DNA of 64,000 bases from assembly GCA_964474905.1 (NCBI GenBank), contig CAYYUP010000010.1, positions 57,778 through 121,777 of the forward strand. The letters are read 5' to 3'. The stretch is from JADJRG01 sp964474905. GTDB taxonomy: Bacteria; Myxococcota_A; Polyangia; Nannocystales; Nannocystaceae. The position numbers and the translations under genes were made by a program. Shown one piece after another: positions 1-9,557 of this stretch. Under the pieces are notes generated by a model. That model was not told where the DNA came from. It made no database searches and worked only from the letters and a program-made list of their open reading frames with translations. The stretch's first letter is position 1; every line of letters begins with the position of its first letter.

Positions 1-854
1 TTGTCGATGGCGTACCGCTCTACCTCTCCGCGGTCGCCGAACTCGAGGCCGACGTCGGCCCGGCCGAGGTTCGAAGGATCGAGGGCTCGCGCGGCCTCCG
101 AATCCGTGCCCGCCTAACAACCCGTGATCTCGGGGGGGTCGCCGCTGACGTACAGCAGATCCTAGATGCCCACGGCAGTGACGATGCCCTGGTCACGACA
201 GTGATCGCCGGCCAGGCCGAGGAGATGGGCGCATCATTACGGAGCCTCGGCTTCACTGCGCTGCTCTCGATTTTTCTGATCTATGTGGTCATGGCCTCGA
301 GCTTCGAGAGCCTGCACCACCCGCTCCTGATCATGCTGACGGTGCCGCTAGCGATCGCCGGCGCACTCCTAGCCTTGGCCGGCAGCGGCACCCCACTGTC
401 GGCGATCGTCGGCATGGGCGTGATCATCCTCGGCGGCATCGTCGTCAACAACGCGATCGTCCTGATCAATACGGTCAACCACCGTCGCGGACAGGGCTAT
501 TCGGTGCGAGAAGCCCTAGAGATCGCCGGTGCCCTGCGTCTGCGGCCGATCCTGATGACCACGGCGACGACGATCCTCGGCTTGGTACCGATGGCGATCG
601 GCCTCGGTGACGGCGCTTCCCTGCGGCAACCACTGGCGATCACGGTGATCGGCGGCCTCGCCTTGGCGACCCTGCTGACCCTGCTGGTGATCCCCTGCGT
701 CTACTCGCTGCTGCCGGGGCGCCGCCGCGACGCTTGGGCTGGATCCCTGGGCGACAACGACGAGCCCGATGATTCCAAGGGTCCCGGAGTCGCCGGTCTT
801 GTCGAACATGCCGGGGTTACCAAATACCCTAAGAAAAAGAGCGACGGCGAATGA
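1..854 (+). CDS. RND-family efflux transporter permease, C-terminal part (5' end outside window)
   Basis: The reading frame is open from base 3 to the TGA at 852-854, so the gene begins before the window. The visible part is the end of the second porter domain followed by the last group of membrane helices of an RND (HAE) inner-membrane pump. Features seen are the membrane stretch after MGASLRSLGFTALL, the conserved GGIVVNNAIVLIN segment, and the RLRPILMTTATTILGLVPMAIG segment typical of the last helices. It should pump a substrate across the envelope with proton-motive force, together with a periplasmic adaptor that is not visible here. Its stop overlaps the next RND start by ATGA, so the two permeases are translationally coupled and may form a mixed trimer, as MdtB/MdtC do. 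The substrate cannot be told. Confidence 0.9.
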   Translation, partial: VDGVPLYLSAVAELEADVGPAEVRRIEGSRGLRIRARLTTRDLGGVAADVQQILDAHGSDDALVTTVIAGQAEEMGASLRSLGFTALLSIFLIYVVMASSFESLHHPLLIMLTVPLAIAGALLALAGSGTPLSAIVGMGVIILGGIVVNNAIVLINTVNHRRGQGYSVREALEIAGALRLRPILMTTATTILGLVPMAIGLGDGASLRQPLAITVIGGLALATLLTLLVIPCVYSLLPGRRRDAWAGSLGDNDEPDDSKGPGVAGLVEHAGVTKYPKKKSDGE

Positions 855-3800
855 CGTCGCGACGGCTCACCCTGGCGAACTTGGCGATCCGTCGGCCGGT
901 CATGATCAGCATGCTGCTGATCGCCGCCTTCGTGCTCGGCATCATCGCGAGCTTCAGGATGCCGCTGACCTTCATGCCCGACGTCGGCGCCTCGAAAATC
1001 TCGATCCGCTTCAGCGTCCTGCGGACCACGCCAGAGCTGCTCGAGCGCGAGGTCATCCGACCGATCGAAGAGCAGATCGCCGGACTCCGCGGCCTCCAAC
1101 AGATCCAAGTTGGCAGCGGCGGCTGGGGGGTGCGCATCAACCTCAGCTTCGCGCCCGGCACCGACATCGATGCCCGCAAAGCGGAGATCCGCGAGCGCCT
1201 CGATCGCGCAGGCCCAGATCTTCCCGACACAATCCAGAGGATCTCGATCTCATCGTGGAGTTCCGCCGACGAGCCGGTGCTCTCGCTGCGGCTGGGCAGC
1301 GATGGCGAACTCCTCCACCGGACCATCGAACGCCACATCGTGCGCAAGCTCGAGCGCATTCCCGGGGTCTCGCGGATCGAGTTTGAGGGCGTCGAGGCCG
1401 ACGAGCTAGAAATCGCACTCGACCTCGCCAGCGTCCGCAGGACCGGCGTCGCCACCGGCTCGATCACCCAGACGATCCGCGCCGCCCGTCAGGGGCGCAG
1501 CCTCGGCCTGCTCCGGGCCCGCAAGGTCACCCCGGGCGTGCGCGCTTCGGGCATCGATGCTGATCCCAAGGCCTTCGCCGCCCTGCCCCTCCAACGCCGC
1601 GGGGCAGCCTTCACTGCGACTGACAGCGATGCCTCCAGGTCGCCGACAAGCTCGCCAACCGGGCCGATAAACTCGGTCACTCGCGCCAGCACCAGCCTCG
1701 GAGCAAGAGCCCCGCCGACCGCCCAGGCCCGCCTGGGCGAGGTTGCCGAGATCAGCGTGCACCCCAAGGAGCAGCGCCACTTCCGTCGTCTTGACGGGCG
1801 CCCCGGGATCAATCTCGAGATCTACGCCGAAGCAGGAGCGAGCCCGGTCGACGTCTCTAAACAGGTCCGCGCGGCGATCCGCAGGATGAGCGGCGATCCG
1901 GCGCTCGGCGACGTGAGCATGATGATCTTCGCCGACCAGGGCGAGCAGATCCTCAACACTCTAGGCGATCTGCGGACCACGGGCATCTTCGGCGGGCTGC
2001 TCGGCATCGGCGTGCTCTTCCTCTTTCTTCGGCGCATGCGGGTCACCCTGATCGCGGCGCTCTGCATCCCCCTGACCCTGCTCGCGAGCACCGGCGTGCT
2101 CTTCCTGCGCGGCGATGAACTCAGCTGCATCGTGCTCCTGGGCCTGGTCCTCGGAATCGGCGCCCTGATCGACAACGCCGTCGTCATCGTCGAGTCGATC
2201 GAGCATCACCTCGCCCACGGCACCCCAAAAGAGCGGGCGATCCTCCGCGGCAGCCGCGAGGTCGGCCTGGCGACCATCGCCTCGACACTCTCCTCTGTGA
2301 TCGTATTCTTGCCGCTGGTCTTTGGGCCGCCCGCCGACCAGATGTCCGCCTACCTGCGACCGCTCGGCATCACCTTTGCCACCGTGCTGCTCTGCTCGCT
2401 CCTGATCTCGCAGACCGCCATACCGCTGATGATGTCCAAGTCGCTCGGCGAGCCCAAGCCGCAGCCGCGCCTGCCAATGCTCGAGGCGAGTGCCCGCGCC
2501 TACCGCTGGCTGATCGCGCGCTCGCTCCGTTGGCCGCGGCTCACCGTGCTCGCCGGCCTCGCCCTCGCTACGACCGCCCTTCTGCCGGGCACACGAATGG
2601 ACTACCGGATCGGCGAATTTGAGGAGCAGACCGAGGCCGTACCCGTCACCCTCCAGCTCTCGGGCAGCCCCGATCACCGGGAGATCGGCGCCCATATCAT
2701 CGCCGTCGAGAGCGAGCTGCTCGCCGCCAAGGAGCGTCTCGGCCTCGCTCACCTCTCGTGCGTGTACTCCGATTGGTGGGGGCAGTGCGACGCTTACGCG
2801 AGCAGCCGCGCCGAGAGCGAAGCCGACATCGAGGCCTTTAAGCTGGGGCTCTCGGCCGCCCTGCCCGAGCGTCCCGGCGTTCGCTACCGGATCGGTGAAG
2901 ATCGCCGATCGAGCCGCCGTCGTGGCGATCGCAACGAGATCCGGATCGCCGTACGTGGCGAAGATATGGGCGTCCTGATGGCGCTCGCACAGAGGGTCGC
3001 TCTGCGCCTCCGCGAGCGCCTGAAAAAAGGCGACATCAACGACCCCGAGGCCGGCGGTTACGACGTCGTCACCGGTCCCTACGACGAGGGATCGCGAGAA
3101 GTCCACGTCGAACTCGACGCCGCCCGAATCCTCCGTGCAGGTCTGCGCGCCGATGCGATCGCACAGGCAATCACCACCGCCTTCCAGGGCGTACCGATGG
3201 GCAAGGTAAGGCGCCAAGACGGCGAGATCGAGCTCCGTCTGAGCGCCGGCACCAGCAGCCTCCGCGATCAGGAAAATGCGCCCGGCCTCGCCGATCTCCG
3301 CGACCTCCGGATCGCCCTGCCTCAGGTCCAAGCCCTGGGCCTGGCACAGGAGGTCCCGCTCTCCAACTTCGCCACCTTTACGACCACCCGCGCCCCCCAC
3401 TTCGTGCAGCGACTCGACCGCGAAACCCTCGTCCGGGTCAAAATCCGCTTCGTCAACGCCGAACCCAAGGCCAATCGCGCCCTCGTCGATGCCGCCCTCG
3501 AAGGCATCTCACTGCCGACGGGCTACAGCGTCGGCGACTGGGTGCCCTGGTGGAAAGATCGACAGTCCCGCGACGACATGCTGATCAACCTAGCCCTGTG
3601 CCTGCTGCTCGTCTACGCGGTGATGGCCTCGCTCTTCGAGAGCTTCTTGCAACCCTTTGCGATCCTGCTTACTTGCTTGCTCGGCTGCTTCGGTGCGCCC
3701 TGGGCGATGTGGCTGACGCATACGACCCTCGACAGCGCGGCGATGATCGGCCTCTTCATCTTGATCGGCATCGTCGTCAACAACGGGATCATGTTGATCG

Positions 3801-4099
3801 ACCGCACGGTACAGCTGCGGGCCACCGGCATGGCCCGTGCCGAGGCGCTCGCCCGCGCTGGGCAAGACCGGATCCGGCCGATCCTGATGACCGCAGGCAC
3901 AACCATTCTCGGCGTCCTGCCGATGATCTTCCACCACCCCACGCTCGCCGGCGTCTACTACCACTCGATCGCCATCATCGTCGCCGGAGGCCTGGCTACG
4001 AGCACGATCATCACCCTCGTCTTCCTGCCCGCAACCTACTCGATGATCGAGGATCTCGCCCTCTCAACCCGCAGTCGCTGGCGCTCTCTGGTCGGCTAG
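851..4099 (+). CDS. RND-family efflux transporter permease (second of a coupled pair)
   Basis: A full-length RND pump of 1082 residues, which is the usual size. It has an N-terminal helix near residues 14-35, a first porter domain, a first helix bundle with the GALIDNAVVIVESIEHHL segment near residues 436-453, a second porter domain, and a last bundle with GIVVNNGIMLIDR and RPILMTAGTTILGVLPMIF. It starts at ATG 851 inside the stop of the upstream RND gene. Roughly residues 255-295 are an unusual Ser/Thr/Ala/Pro-rich stretch just before LGEVAEI, where most relatives have a short link; this looks like an in-frame insertion in the first porter domain. The functional call is firm at family level; the substrate is unknown. 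Confidence 0.93.
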   Translation: MTSRRLTLANLAIRRPVMISMLLIAAFVLGIIASFRMPLTFMPDVGASKISIRFSVLRTTPELLEREVIRPIEEQIAGLRGLQQIQVGSGGWGVRINLSFAPGTDIDARKAEIRERLDRAGPDLPDTIQRISISSWSSADEPVLSLRLGSDGELLHRTIERHIVRKLERIPGVSRIEFEGVEADELEIALDLASVRRTGVATGSITQTIRAARQGRSLGLLRARKVTPGVRASGIDADPKAFAALPLQRRGAAFTATDSDASRSPTSSPTGPINSVTRASTSLGARAPPTAQARLGEVAEISVHPKEQRHFRRLDGRPGINLEIYAEAGASPVDVSKQVRAAIRRMSGDPALGDVSMMIFADQGEQILNTLGDLRTTGIFGGLLGIGVLFLFLRRMRVTLIAALCIPLTLLASTGVLFLRGDELSCIVLLGLVLGIGALIDNAVVIVESIEHHLAHGTPKERAILRGSREVGLATIASTLSSVIVFLPLVFGPPADQMSAYLRPLGITFATVLLCSLLISQTAIPLMMSKSLGEPKPQPRLPMLEASARAYRWLIARSLRWPRLTVLAGLALATTALLPGTRMDYRIGEFEEQTEAVPVTLQLSGSPDHREIGAHIIAVESELLAAKERLGLAHLSCVYSDWWGQCDAYASSRAESEADIEAFKLGLSAALPERPGVRYRIGEDRRSSRRRGDRNEIRIAVRGEDMGVLMALAQRVALRLRERLKKGDINDPEAGGYDVVTGPYDEGSREVHVELDAARILRAGLRADAIAQAITTAFQGVPMGKVRRQDGEIELRLSAGTSSLRDQENAPGLADLRDLRIALPQVQALGLAQEVPLSNFATFTTTRAPHFVQRLDRETLVRVKIRFVNAEPKANRALVDAALEGISLPTGYSVGDWVPWWKDRQSRDDMLINLALCLLLVYAVMASLFESFLQPFAILLTCLLGCFGAPWAMWLTHTTLDSAAMIGLFILIGIVVNNGIMLIDRTVQLRATGMARAEALARAGQDRIRPILMTAGTTILGVLPMIFHHPTLAGVYYHSIAIIVAGGLATSTIITLVFLPATYSMIEDLALSTRSRWRSLVG

Positions 4100-4146
4100 G
4101 CGCCAGTGTCGACATCGACTATGCTCCGCGGGCCAAGGCTCACACT

Positions 4147-4461
4147 ATGCAGCTACAGACCACAATCGGCCGCCTCCGTCTCATCGGTTTGTTGGAGGGC
4201 ACGTCCTTCTTGGTCCTCCTCGGGATCGCGATGCCACTCAAATATCTCGCCGGCCGCCCCGAGGTCGTCAAATACGTCGGTTGGGCGCACGGCCTGCTCT
4301 TCATGCTCTTTCTCCTGGCTCTCTTTCACACGACCAGCGAGCGCGATTGGCCGCTAAAAAAGTTAGCCGCCGGTCTGATCGCCGCAGTCATTCCCTTCGG
4401 CACATTCATCTTTGATGCCAACCTCCGCCGTGAAGCTCGCGAGCTCGCGGAGGCCAAATAA
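4147..4461 (+). CDS. DUF3817-type small integral membrane protein
   Basis: A 104-residue protein with three predicted membrane helices (about residues 12-32, 43-60 and 72-92). The pattern GRLRLIGLLEGTSFLVLLGIAMPLKY, then GWAHGLLFMLF, then a short charged tail, is the signature of the DUF3817 family, whose function is not established. The start at ATG 4147 gives the family-typical N-terminus directly at the first helix; an in-frame upstream extension exists but overlaps the RND gene and looks non-coding. It lies 47 bases after the RND permease on the same strand and may be cotranscribed. Confidence 0.82.
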   Translation: MQLQTTIGRLRLIGLLEGTSFLVLLGIAMPLKYLAGRPEVVKYVGWAHGLLFMLFLLALFHTTSERDWPLKKLAAGLIAAVIPFGTFIFDANLRREARELAEAK

Positions 4462-4648
4462 ACCGACTGGCCCGCCCGAAGTGCCATCAATCCCGAGGGC
4501 CGGGCGACCATCCTATCATTAGTCGGCCGGTCGCCCGGCGGCTGCAAACCCGGCTACAAGCGCCACATAGGGAAAATACCCACATCCATTGAGTCGCGAC
4601 AAATCGCGGGATGACAGAAATCTGCATTATGTCCACGATTAACGAGCA

Positions 4649-7171
4649 ATGGAGATTTCAGAGTTTCTCACCACTGTTCGTACAATGCACGAGGAGGCCC
4701 GCCGTCGCGGACTCTTCTTTCAGCATGCGGATGACCTCCGCATTGAGGGCCGCCACCTCGAGATCGCAGGGCATCGCCACCTCGCCTTTGCCTCGTGCTC
4801 ATACTTAGGCCTAGAGCGTCACCCCGCGCTGCTCGAAGGGGTGCACCGTCACGTCGATCGTTACGGCACTCAATTCGCCTGCTCTCGGGGTTATGTGTCG
4901 CTACATGCCCTCGCCGAGTTGGAGTCGACGCTCGATGAACTCTTTGGCGGGCACACGCTGGTCTCGACCTCGACAACCCTGATCCACCAAATCGCTCTGC
5001 CGGTGCTCGTTACAGAGCATGACGCGCTCGTGCTCGATCACCAGGTCCACCATAGCGTGCACATGGCTGCGACGCTTGCACGAGCCGGTGGAGCGACCGT
5101 CGAGATCATCCGCCACGGCCAGCTGCAGGATGCCCTTGCCGTCATCGAACGGCTCGCGAGAACCAAGCGCAAAGTGTGGTTTAGCTGTGACGGCGTCTTT
5201 AGCATGTTCGGCGACCTCGCACCGCTCTCGCTATTAGAGCAGATCCTGAGTATCTCCCCCAACGTCTACCTCTACATCGATGACGCCCACGGCATGAGCT
5301 GGGCTGGCCTCCACGGCCGCGGCAGCTTCCTCTCCCGAATGCCCCTGCACGACAGGCTGGTGGTCGCAACATCGCTGTGCAAAGCCTTCTCGGCAGGCGG
5401 CGGCTGCGTGATCCTGCCGAACCACGAGCTGCGCGAGGAAGTCCGCCTCTGCGCCGGGCCGATGGTCTTCTCAGGTCCCATGCAACCGCCGATGGTTGGT
5501 GCCGCGCTGGCCTCCGCAGGCATCCACCTCTCACCCGAGATCATCGTCCTCCAGCAAGCCCTCCGTGCCCGCGTCGATTTTTGTAACGAGCGCTCAGAGG
5601 CCCTCGGTCTACCTCTGCTGGCAATCAACGAGAGCCCGCTCTTCTTCTACCGCTGCGGCCTACCGCGGGTCGCCTTCTCCGTCGTCGAACAACTCCTTCA
5701 ACGCGGCATCTACTTGACCGCGTCCACCTATCCGTCGGTGCCGATGACAACCGCAGGCATCCGCCTCTCGCTGACAACAGGGCACAGCATGGCAGACATC
5801 GACCGAGTCCTGCAGGCGCTCGCAGAGGCGATCCCAGCAGCGATGGCCGAAGAGGTCCTCTCCAACGAAGATGTCGAGCGCGCCTTCGAGGGCTGCATAC
5901 CCCAGGAGTCGCTGCGCGGCGACGCCTTCAAAATCCACGAGAACAGCGCTCGCAGCTTCCTCGACCTCACCTACGGCGAGGCGGCAGACCCAGTGACCGC
6001 ACAACCTGCACCTAACTCGCAGAAGATGACCAGCAAGCAGCTCAAGGTCCAGATCGCCCACACAATCCAAGAGATCGACCGCCCCCTCTGGGACGAGCTT
6101 CTGGGGCGACGTTCGTGCTCGAGTTGGCAGGCGATGGCCGCAGTCGAGGCCGCGTTTACGGGCAACGAAAAACCCGAGCACAATTGGTCATTTCTCTACG
6201 TGATCGTCCGCGACCATGATGACCAGGTCATCGCAGCCACCTACTTCACCGTGACGCGGGGCAAGGACGACATGTTGATGCGAACGGAGGTCTCGAGCGC
6301 CATCGAGCTCCGCCGCCTAAAAGATCCCTACTTTCTCACCTCGTTGGTCGTCAGTATGGGCTCCGGCCTCTCTGAGGGCTCGCATCTCTACCTCGCGCGA
6401 AGCGGTCCGTGGCATGCCGCCCTTAACCGAATCCTCGAGATCGCCCTCGACGAATACGAAAGGACAAATGCCGGGCTCCTGCTGCTCCGCGACTTTCGTG
6501 ATGACGATACAGAACTCGCCAGCTTCCTGAACGACAACGGCTTCATCAAGATGCCGATGCTCGACTCGCACATCCTCGAGATCACCTGGAGAAGCGAGGA
6601 GGAGTTCATGGCTCGACTCTCGCGTCGTCGCCGTCGCCAGCTCAGGGATGTCCAGGCGATGACCCCCTCCTACAGTTGCCGACGCCAGGACGAGCAGCTC
6701 TGCGCCTCCGACATTGCCCACCTCCAACACCTCTACACCAACGTCGCCGCCCGCAAGCTCCGCATCAACACCTTCTTGCTGCCCTTGAGCGTCATCCCGG
6801 AGATGCTGCGCTCGCCAGCTTGGGAGGTGGTCACGCTGCACCTGGATCCGGCCGCGGGAGGCCCCGCCGATGGCGCAGCTGTGGCTTGGTACGGCGCCCA
6901 CACCTCTGGCGGTCACTACATGCCACTGGTCTGCGGCCTCGACTACGAATACGTCCAGTCCCACGGGGCCTATCGACAGTTGCTCTATCAAATTGTGCTC
7001 CGCGCCCAAGACCTATCAATGACCTCGATTCACCTCGGCATGGACGCCAACTACGAGAAAGAGCGTTTTCGAACAAGCCGGAACAAAACCTGTGCCTTCG
7101 TCCGCTCCCGCGACGATTTTGTGGGCGCCCGCATGCGTGAGATCGTCGCCGAGGTAGGACTCTCGCGTTAA
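4649..7171 (+). CDS. Alpha-oxoamine synthase fused to a GNAT/FemAB-like acyltransferase domain
   Basis: An 840-residue two-part protein. Residues about 40-400 form a PLP enzyme of the alpha-oxoamine synthase family (KBL, AONS, serine palmitoyltransferase, CqsA/LqsA), which joins an acyl thioester to an amino acid with loss of CO2. Visible are the His region HQVHH near 131-135, the PLP-pyridine Asp and partner His in DDAHG (211-215), and the Schiff-base Lys245 in TSLCKAFSAGGG. Residues about 465-840 resemble a GNAT/FemAB N-acyltransferase region. The fusion suggests that the amino-ketone is acylated, or supplied with its acyl group, by the same polypeptide. The gene downstream is a hybrid histidine kinase, the arrangement seen for autoinducer synthase/sensor pairs. 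A sphingoid- or sulfonolipid-type role is the main alternative. Substrates cannot be read from the sequence. Confidence 0.82.
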   Translation: MEISEFLTTVRTMHEEARRRGLFFQHADDLRIEGRHLEIAGHRHLAFASCSYLGLERHPALLEGVHRHVDRYGTQFACSRGYVSLHALAELESTLDELFGGHTLVSTSTTLIHQIALPVLVTEHDALVLDHQVHHSVHMAATLARAGGATVEIIRHGQLQDALAVIERLARTKRKVWFSCDGVFSMFGDLAPLSLLEQILSISPNVYLYIDDAHGMSWAGLHGRGSFLSRMPLHDRLVVATSLCKAFSAGGGCVILPNHELREEVRLCAGPMVFSGPMQPPMVGAALASAGIHLSPEIIVLQQALRARVDFCNERSEALGLPLLAINESPLFFYRCGLPRVAFSVVEQLLQRGIYLTASTYPSVPMTTAGIRLSLTTGHSMADIDRVLQALAEAIPAAMAEEVLSNEDVERAFEGCIPQESLRGDAFKIHENSARSFLDLTYGEAADPVTAQPAPNSQKMTSKQLKVQIAHTIQEIDRPLWDELLGRRSCSSWQAMAAVEAAFTGNEKPEHNWSFLYVIVRDHDDQVIAATYFTVTRGKDDMLMRTEVSSAIELRRLKDPYFLTSLVVSMGSGLSEGSHLYLARSGPWHAALNRILEIALDEYERTNAGLLLLRDFRDDDTELASFLNDNGFIKMPMLDSHILEITWRSEEEFMARLSRRRRRQLRDVQAMTPSYSCRRQDEQLCASDIAHLQHLYTNVAARKLRINTFLLPLSVIPEMLRSPAWEVVTLHLDPAAGGPADGAAVAWYGAHTSGGHYMPLVCGLDYEYVQSHGAYRQLLYQIVLRAQDLSMTSIHLGMDANYEKERFRTSRNKTCAFVRSRDDFVGARMREIVAEVGLSR

Positions 7172-7265
7172 GTGAAGGGCAACATGCTACATCGCCCTAG
7201 ATCCGCACCACTGGCGTTTTTAACGCGGATTGCGTTACACCCGAGACAGCCACGCTGGCGCCGGC

Positions 7266-9557
7266 ATGAAGGAAGTCTCAGGAAAAATTCTCGGCATCTT
7301 CCGCAAGATCGGAGAACAAACAGGCACCGATCTTGACGAAATGTTCGCGGGCACTGCGAGCCCGCGGCAGCCTGGCGACGACCCTGACTACATCACCTGG
7401 GACGAGTTTTGCCAGCTCTGCCGCAACGCTCGGGCCGCCTGCGGTACGAACCACCGGCTGGCCGACATGGGTACTTATGTGATCGACCTGCCAGAGGTCA
7501 GCCGCTTCGTTCAAATCGTGCGCCTCTTCGCCAGCCCCAGGGCGCTCTATTGGGCGAACAAGCGCTGGACCGGCCCCGCAGTCTTTCGCCCGCTGGTCAA
7601 CGAGATCCGCTCGCTGCCACACGGGCTGCTCCGCTTCTCCGTCACGATCCCTCCCGAGTACGCCGACTGCCCAGAGTTCTTCCACCTCAACCGCGGCGTG
7701 ATGCGCAATCTCCCGCGGATTATCGGCCTCGACGAGGCCTACATCGAGCTCGAGCTGTCGCCCCGAAACTGTGTCTATACAATCCAACCACCGCCCTCGA
7801 TGACCCTCTGGGCGCGCATTCGACGAACGTATTCAGTCATCTTTTCCGCTCGCACGGCGATCGAAGAACTCGCCTCTCAGCAGTCACAGCTCACCGACCG
7901 CCTGCAAGAGTTGGAGACGGCACGCGAAGATCTAGAGCTTGCGCGTGATGAGGCGATCAAGGCCCAAGTCGCCGCCGAGGAGGCACTCGCCATCAAGTCG
8001 CAGTTCCTGGCGATGATGAGTCATGAGCTGCGAACTCCCCTCAACGGAGTCATCGGCATGTCCGAACTCCTGCTCGACACCGACCTCAACCCAGAGCAAT
8101 CACAGTTCGCAACAACTGTGCATATGTGTGCTCAGAGCCTGCTCGCGCTGATCAGCGACATCCTCGACTACTCAAAGATCGAAGCCCAAAAGCTCCTCAT
8201 CAGCGCCTCCCTCGTCGACATCCGCGAGATCGTCGAGAATGTGCTCGATATGCTCGCAGGCCAGGCCCGCAGGCAGGGCATCGAACTCGGCGCGAGCTTT
8301 GGCGAGATACCCCGCTTCATCCAGAGCGACCCACATCGCATCCAGCAGGTGCTCGTCAACCTGGTCGGCAATGCGGTCAAGTTCACCAAGAAGGGCGAGG
8401 TCTTCGTGCTCGTCGAGGAGATCGCACGCGATGGCGAGATGACGACGCTTAGCTTCACGATCCGGGACACCGGCATCGGCATCCCCGCAGACTTCCTTTC
8501 ACAGCTCTTCTCACCCTTCACCCAGGTCGACGGCTCGAACTCGCGTAACTACGGCGGTACCGGGCTCGGCCTCGCGATCTCCAAGGAACTCGTCGAGCGC
8601 CTAGGCGGCTCGATTCAGGTCGAGTCTGAGCCCGATGTCGGCAGCGTCTTTCGCTTCACGATCCAAGCCCAGATCGCCTCGACCCCGGCCGAGGCCCAGG
8701 CCCTCGTCTCCCTCGGCCGCTCCTCGGTGTTGGTAGTCGACGACAATGTGACCAACAGACAGGTGCTGGCAAAGATGCTCGAGCGCTGGGGCATCACCGT
8801 GCGAACTGCAGAGAACGCTGAGCAGGCGCTCGCTGCGATCGCTGCAGAACCCTTTGATGTGGTGCTCCTCGACCTTCGCATGCCCGGCATGGACGGCATC
8901 AGCCTCGCCACAAAGATCGCCGCGAGTGTCGCTGTACCTGCTCCAAAGGTCATGATGCTGACCGCGAGTGACAATCAAAGTGACGTCAACGCTGCGCGAG
9001 ATGCCGGCATCTCGACCTACCTGACCAAGCCCTTTCGTCACGCTCAGCTGCACGCTGCGATCGCCAAAATGCTCGGCCGAGACCCGCCGACGAGCCTCGC
9101 AAAACATCCCGAAAAACACCCACATGGGGCCACACAGGCCGCACAACCTCTCTCCACTGAAGGGCAAAACGGCCGCGTCCTGGTGGTCGACGACAACCCG
9201 ATCAACCTGCGCCTGGCCCAACACACGATCAGCAAGCTGGGCTACGCCGTGACCTGTGTGCCCAGCGGCGCTCAGGCGATCGAACGCGTCCACGCCGAGG
9301 CCTTCGACTTTGTGTTCATGGACTGCGAGATGCCGGGCATGGACGGCTTCGAGACAACCCGTGAGATCCACGCGATCGATGGCCTGCGCGGCCTCCCGAT
9401 CGTCGCCCTGACCGCACACGCGACCGATGCTGTTCGCACCCGCTGCAAAGAGGCCGGCATGCACGACTTCGTCGCCAAGCCCCCCCGCGCCGGCGCGCTC
9501 GCGGCAATACTCCGGCAGTGGATCCCGCGAGCTGAGTCAGCAAGCCCTAAAAGCTGA
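7266..9557 (+). CDS. Cytosolic hybrid histidine kinase with two receiver domains
   Basis: 763 residues from ATG 7266; an in-frame TTG at 7230 is a weaker alternative. Residues about 30-190 form a soluble sensor-like region (ITWDEFCQLCRNARAACG, then FFHLNRGVMRNLPRIIG) that resembles ligand regions seen in AraC-type and myxobacterial signalling proteins; this match is tentative. A coiled coil (about 200-245) leads to the dimerisation/phospho-acceptor helix with His253 in SHELRTPLNG, then an HATPase domain with N, G1 (DTGIGIP) and G2 (GGTGLGLAIS) boxes. Two receiver domains follow, with acceptor Asp near 536 (LLDLRMPGMDG) and 686 (MDCEMPGMDG). No membrane helix is seen, so the signal should be cytosolic or membrane-permeant. 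It sits 94 bases downstream of the oxoamine synthase fusion and its end overlaps the convergent gene by 11 bases. Confidence 0.9.
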   Translation: MKEVSGKILGIFRKIGEQTGTDLDEMFAGTASPRQPGDDPDYITWDEFCQLCRNARAACGTNHRLADMGTYVIDLPEVSRFVQIVRLFASPRALYWANKRWTGPAVFRPLVNEIRSLPHGLLRFSVTIPPEYADCPEFFHLNRGVMRNLPRIIGLDEAYIELELSPRNCVYTIQPPPSMTLWARIRRTYSVIFSARTAIEELASQQSQLTDRLQELETAREDLELARDEAIKAQVAAEEALAIKSQFLAMMSHELRTPLNGVIGMSELLLDTDLNPEQSQFATTVHMCAQSLLALISDILDYSKIEAQKLLISASLVDIREIVENVLDMLAGQARRQGIELGASFGEIPRFIQSDPHRIQQVLVNLVGNAVKFTKKGEVFVLVEEIARDGEMTTLSFTIRDTGIGIPADFLSQLFSPFTQVDGSNSRNYGGTGLGLAISKELVERLGGSIQVESEPDVGSVFRFTIQAQIASTPAEAQALVSLGRSSVLVVDDNVTNRQVLAKMLERWGITVRTAENAEQALAAIAAEPFDVVLLDLRMPGMDGISLATKIAASVAVPAPKVMMLTASDNQSDVNAARDAGISTYLTKPFRHAQLHAAIAKMLGRDPPTSLAKHPEKHPHGATQAAQPLSTEGQNGRVLVVDDNPINLRLAQHTISKLGYAVTCVPSGAQAIERVHAEAFDFVFMDCEMPGMDGFETTREIHAIDGLRGLPIVALTAHATDAVRTRCKEAGMHDFVAKPPRAGALAAILRQWIPRAESASPKS

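Noticed and set aside
1961..3400. A 479-residue open frame on the minus strand
   Set aside because: It is fully antisense to the RND permease, which has clear family motifs; long antisense frames are expected at this GC content.
4649..7171. Naming the synthase gene cqsA or lqsA
   Set aside because: Family membership and neighbourhood are suggestive only; the fused acyltransferase domain and lack of decisive residues leave lipid synthesis equally possible.
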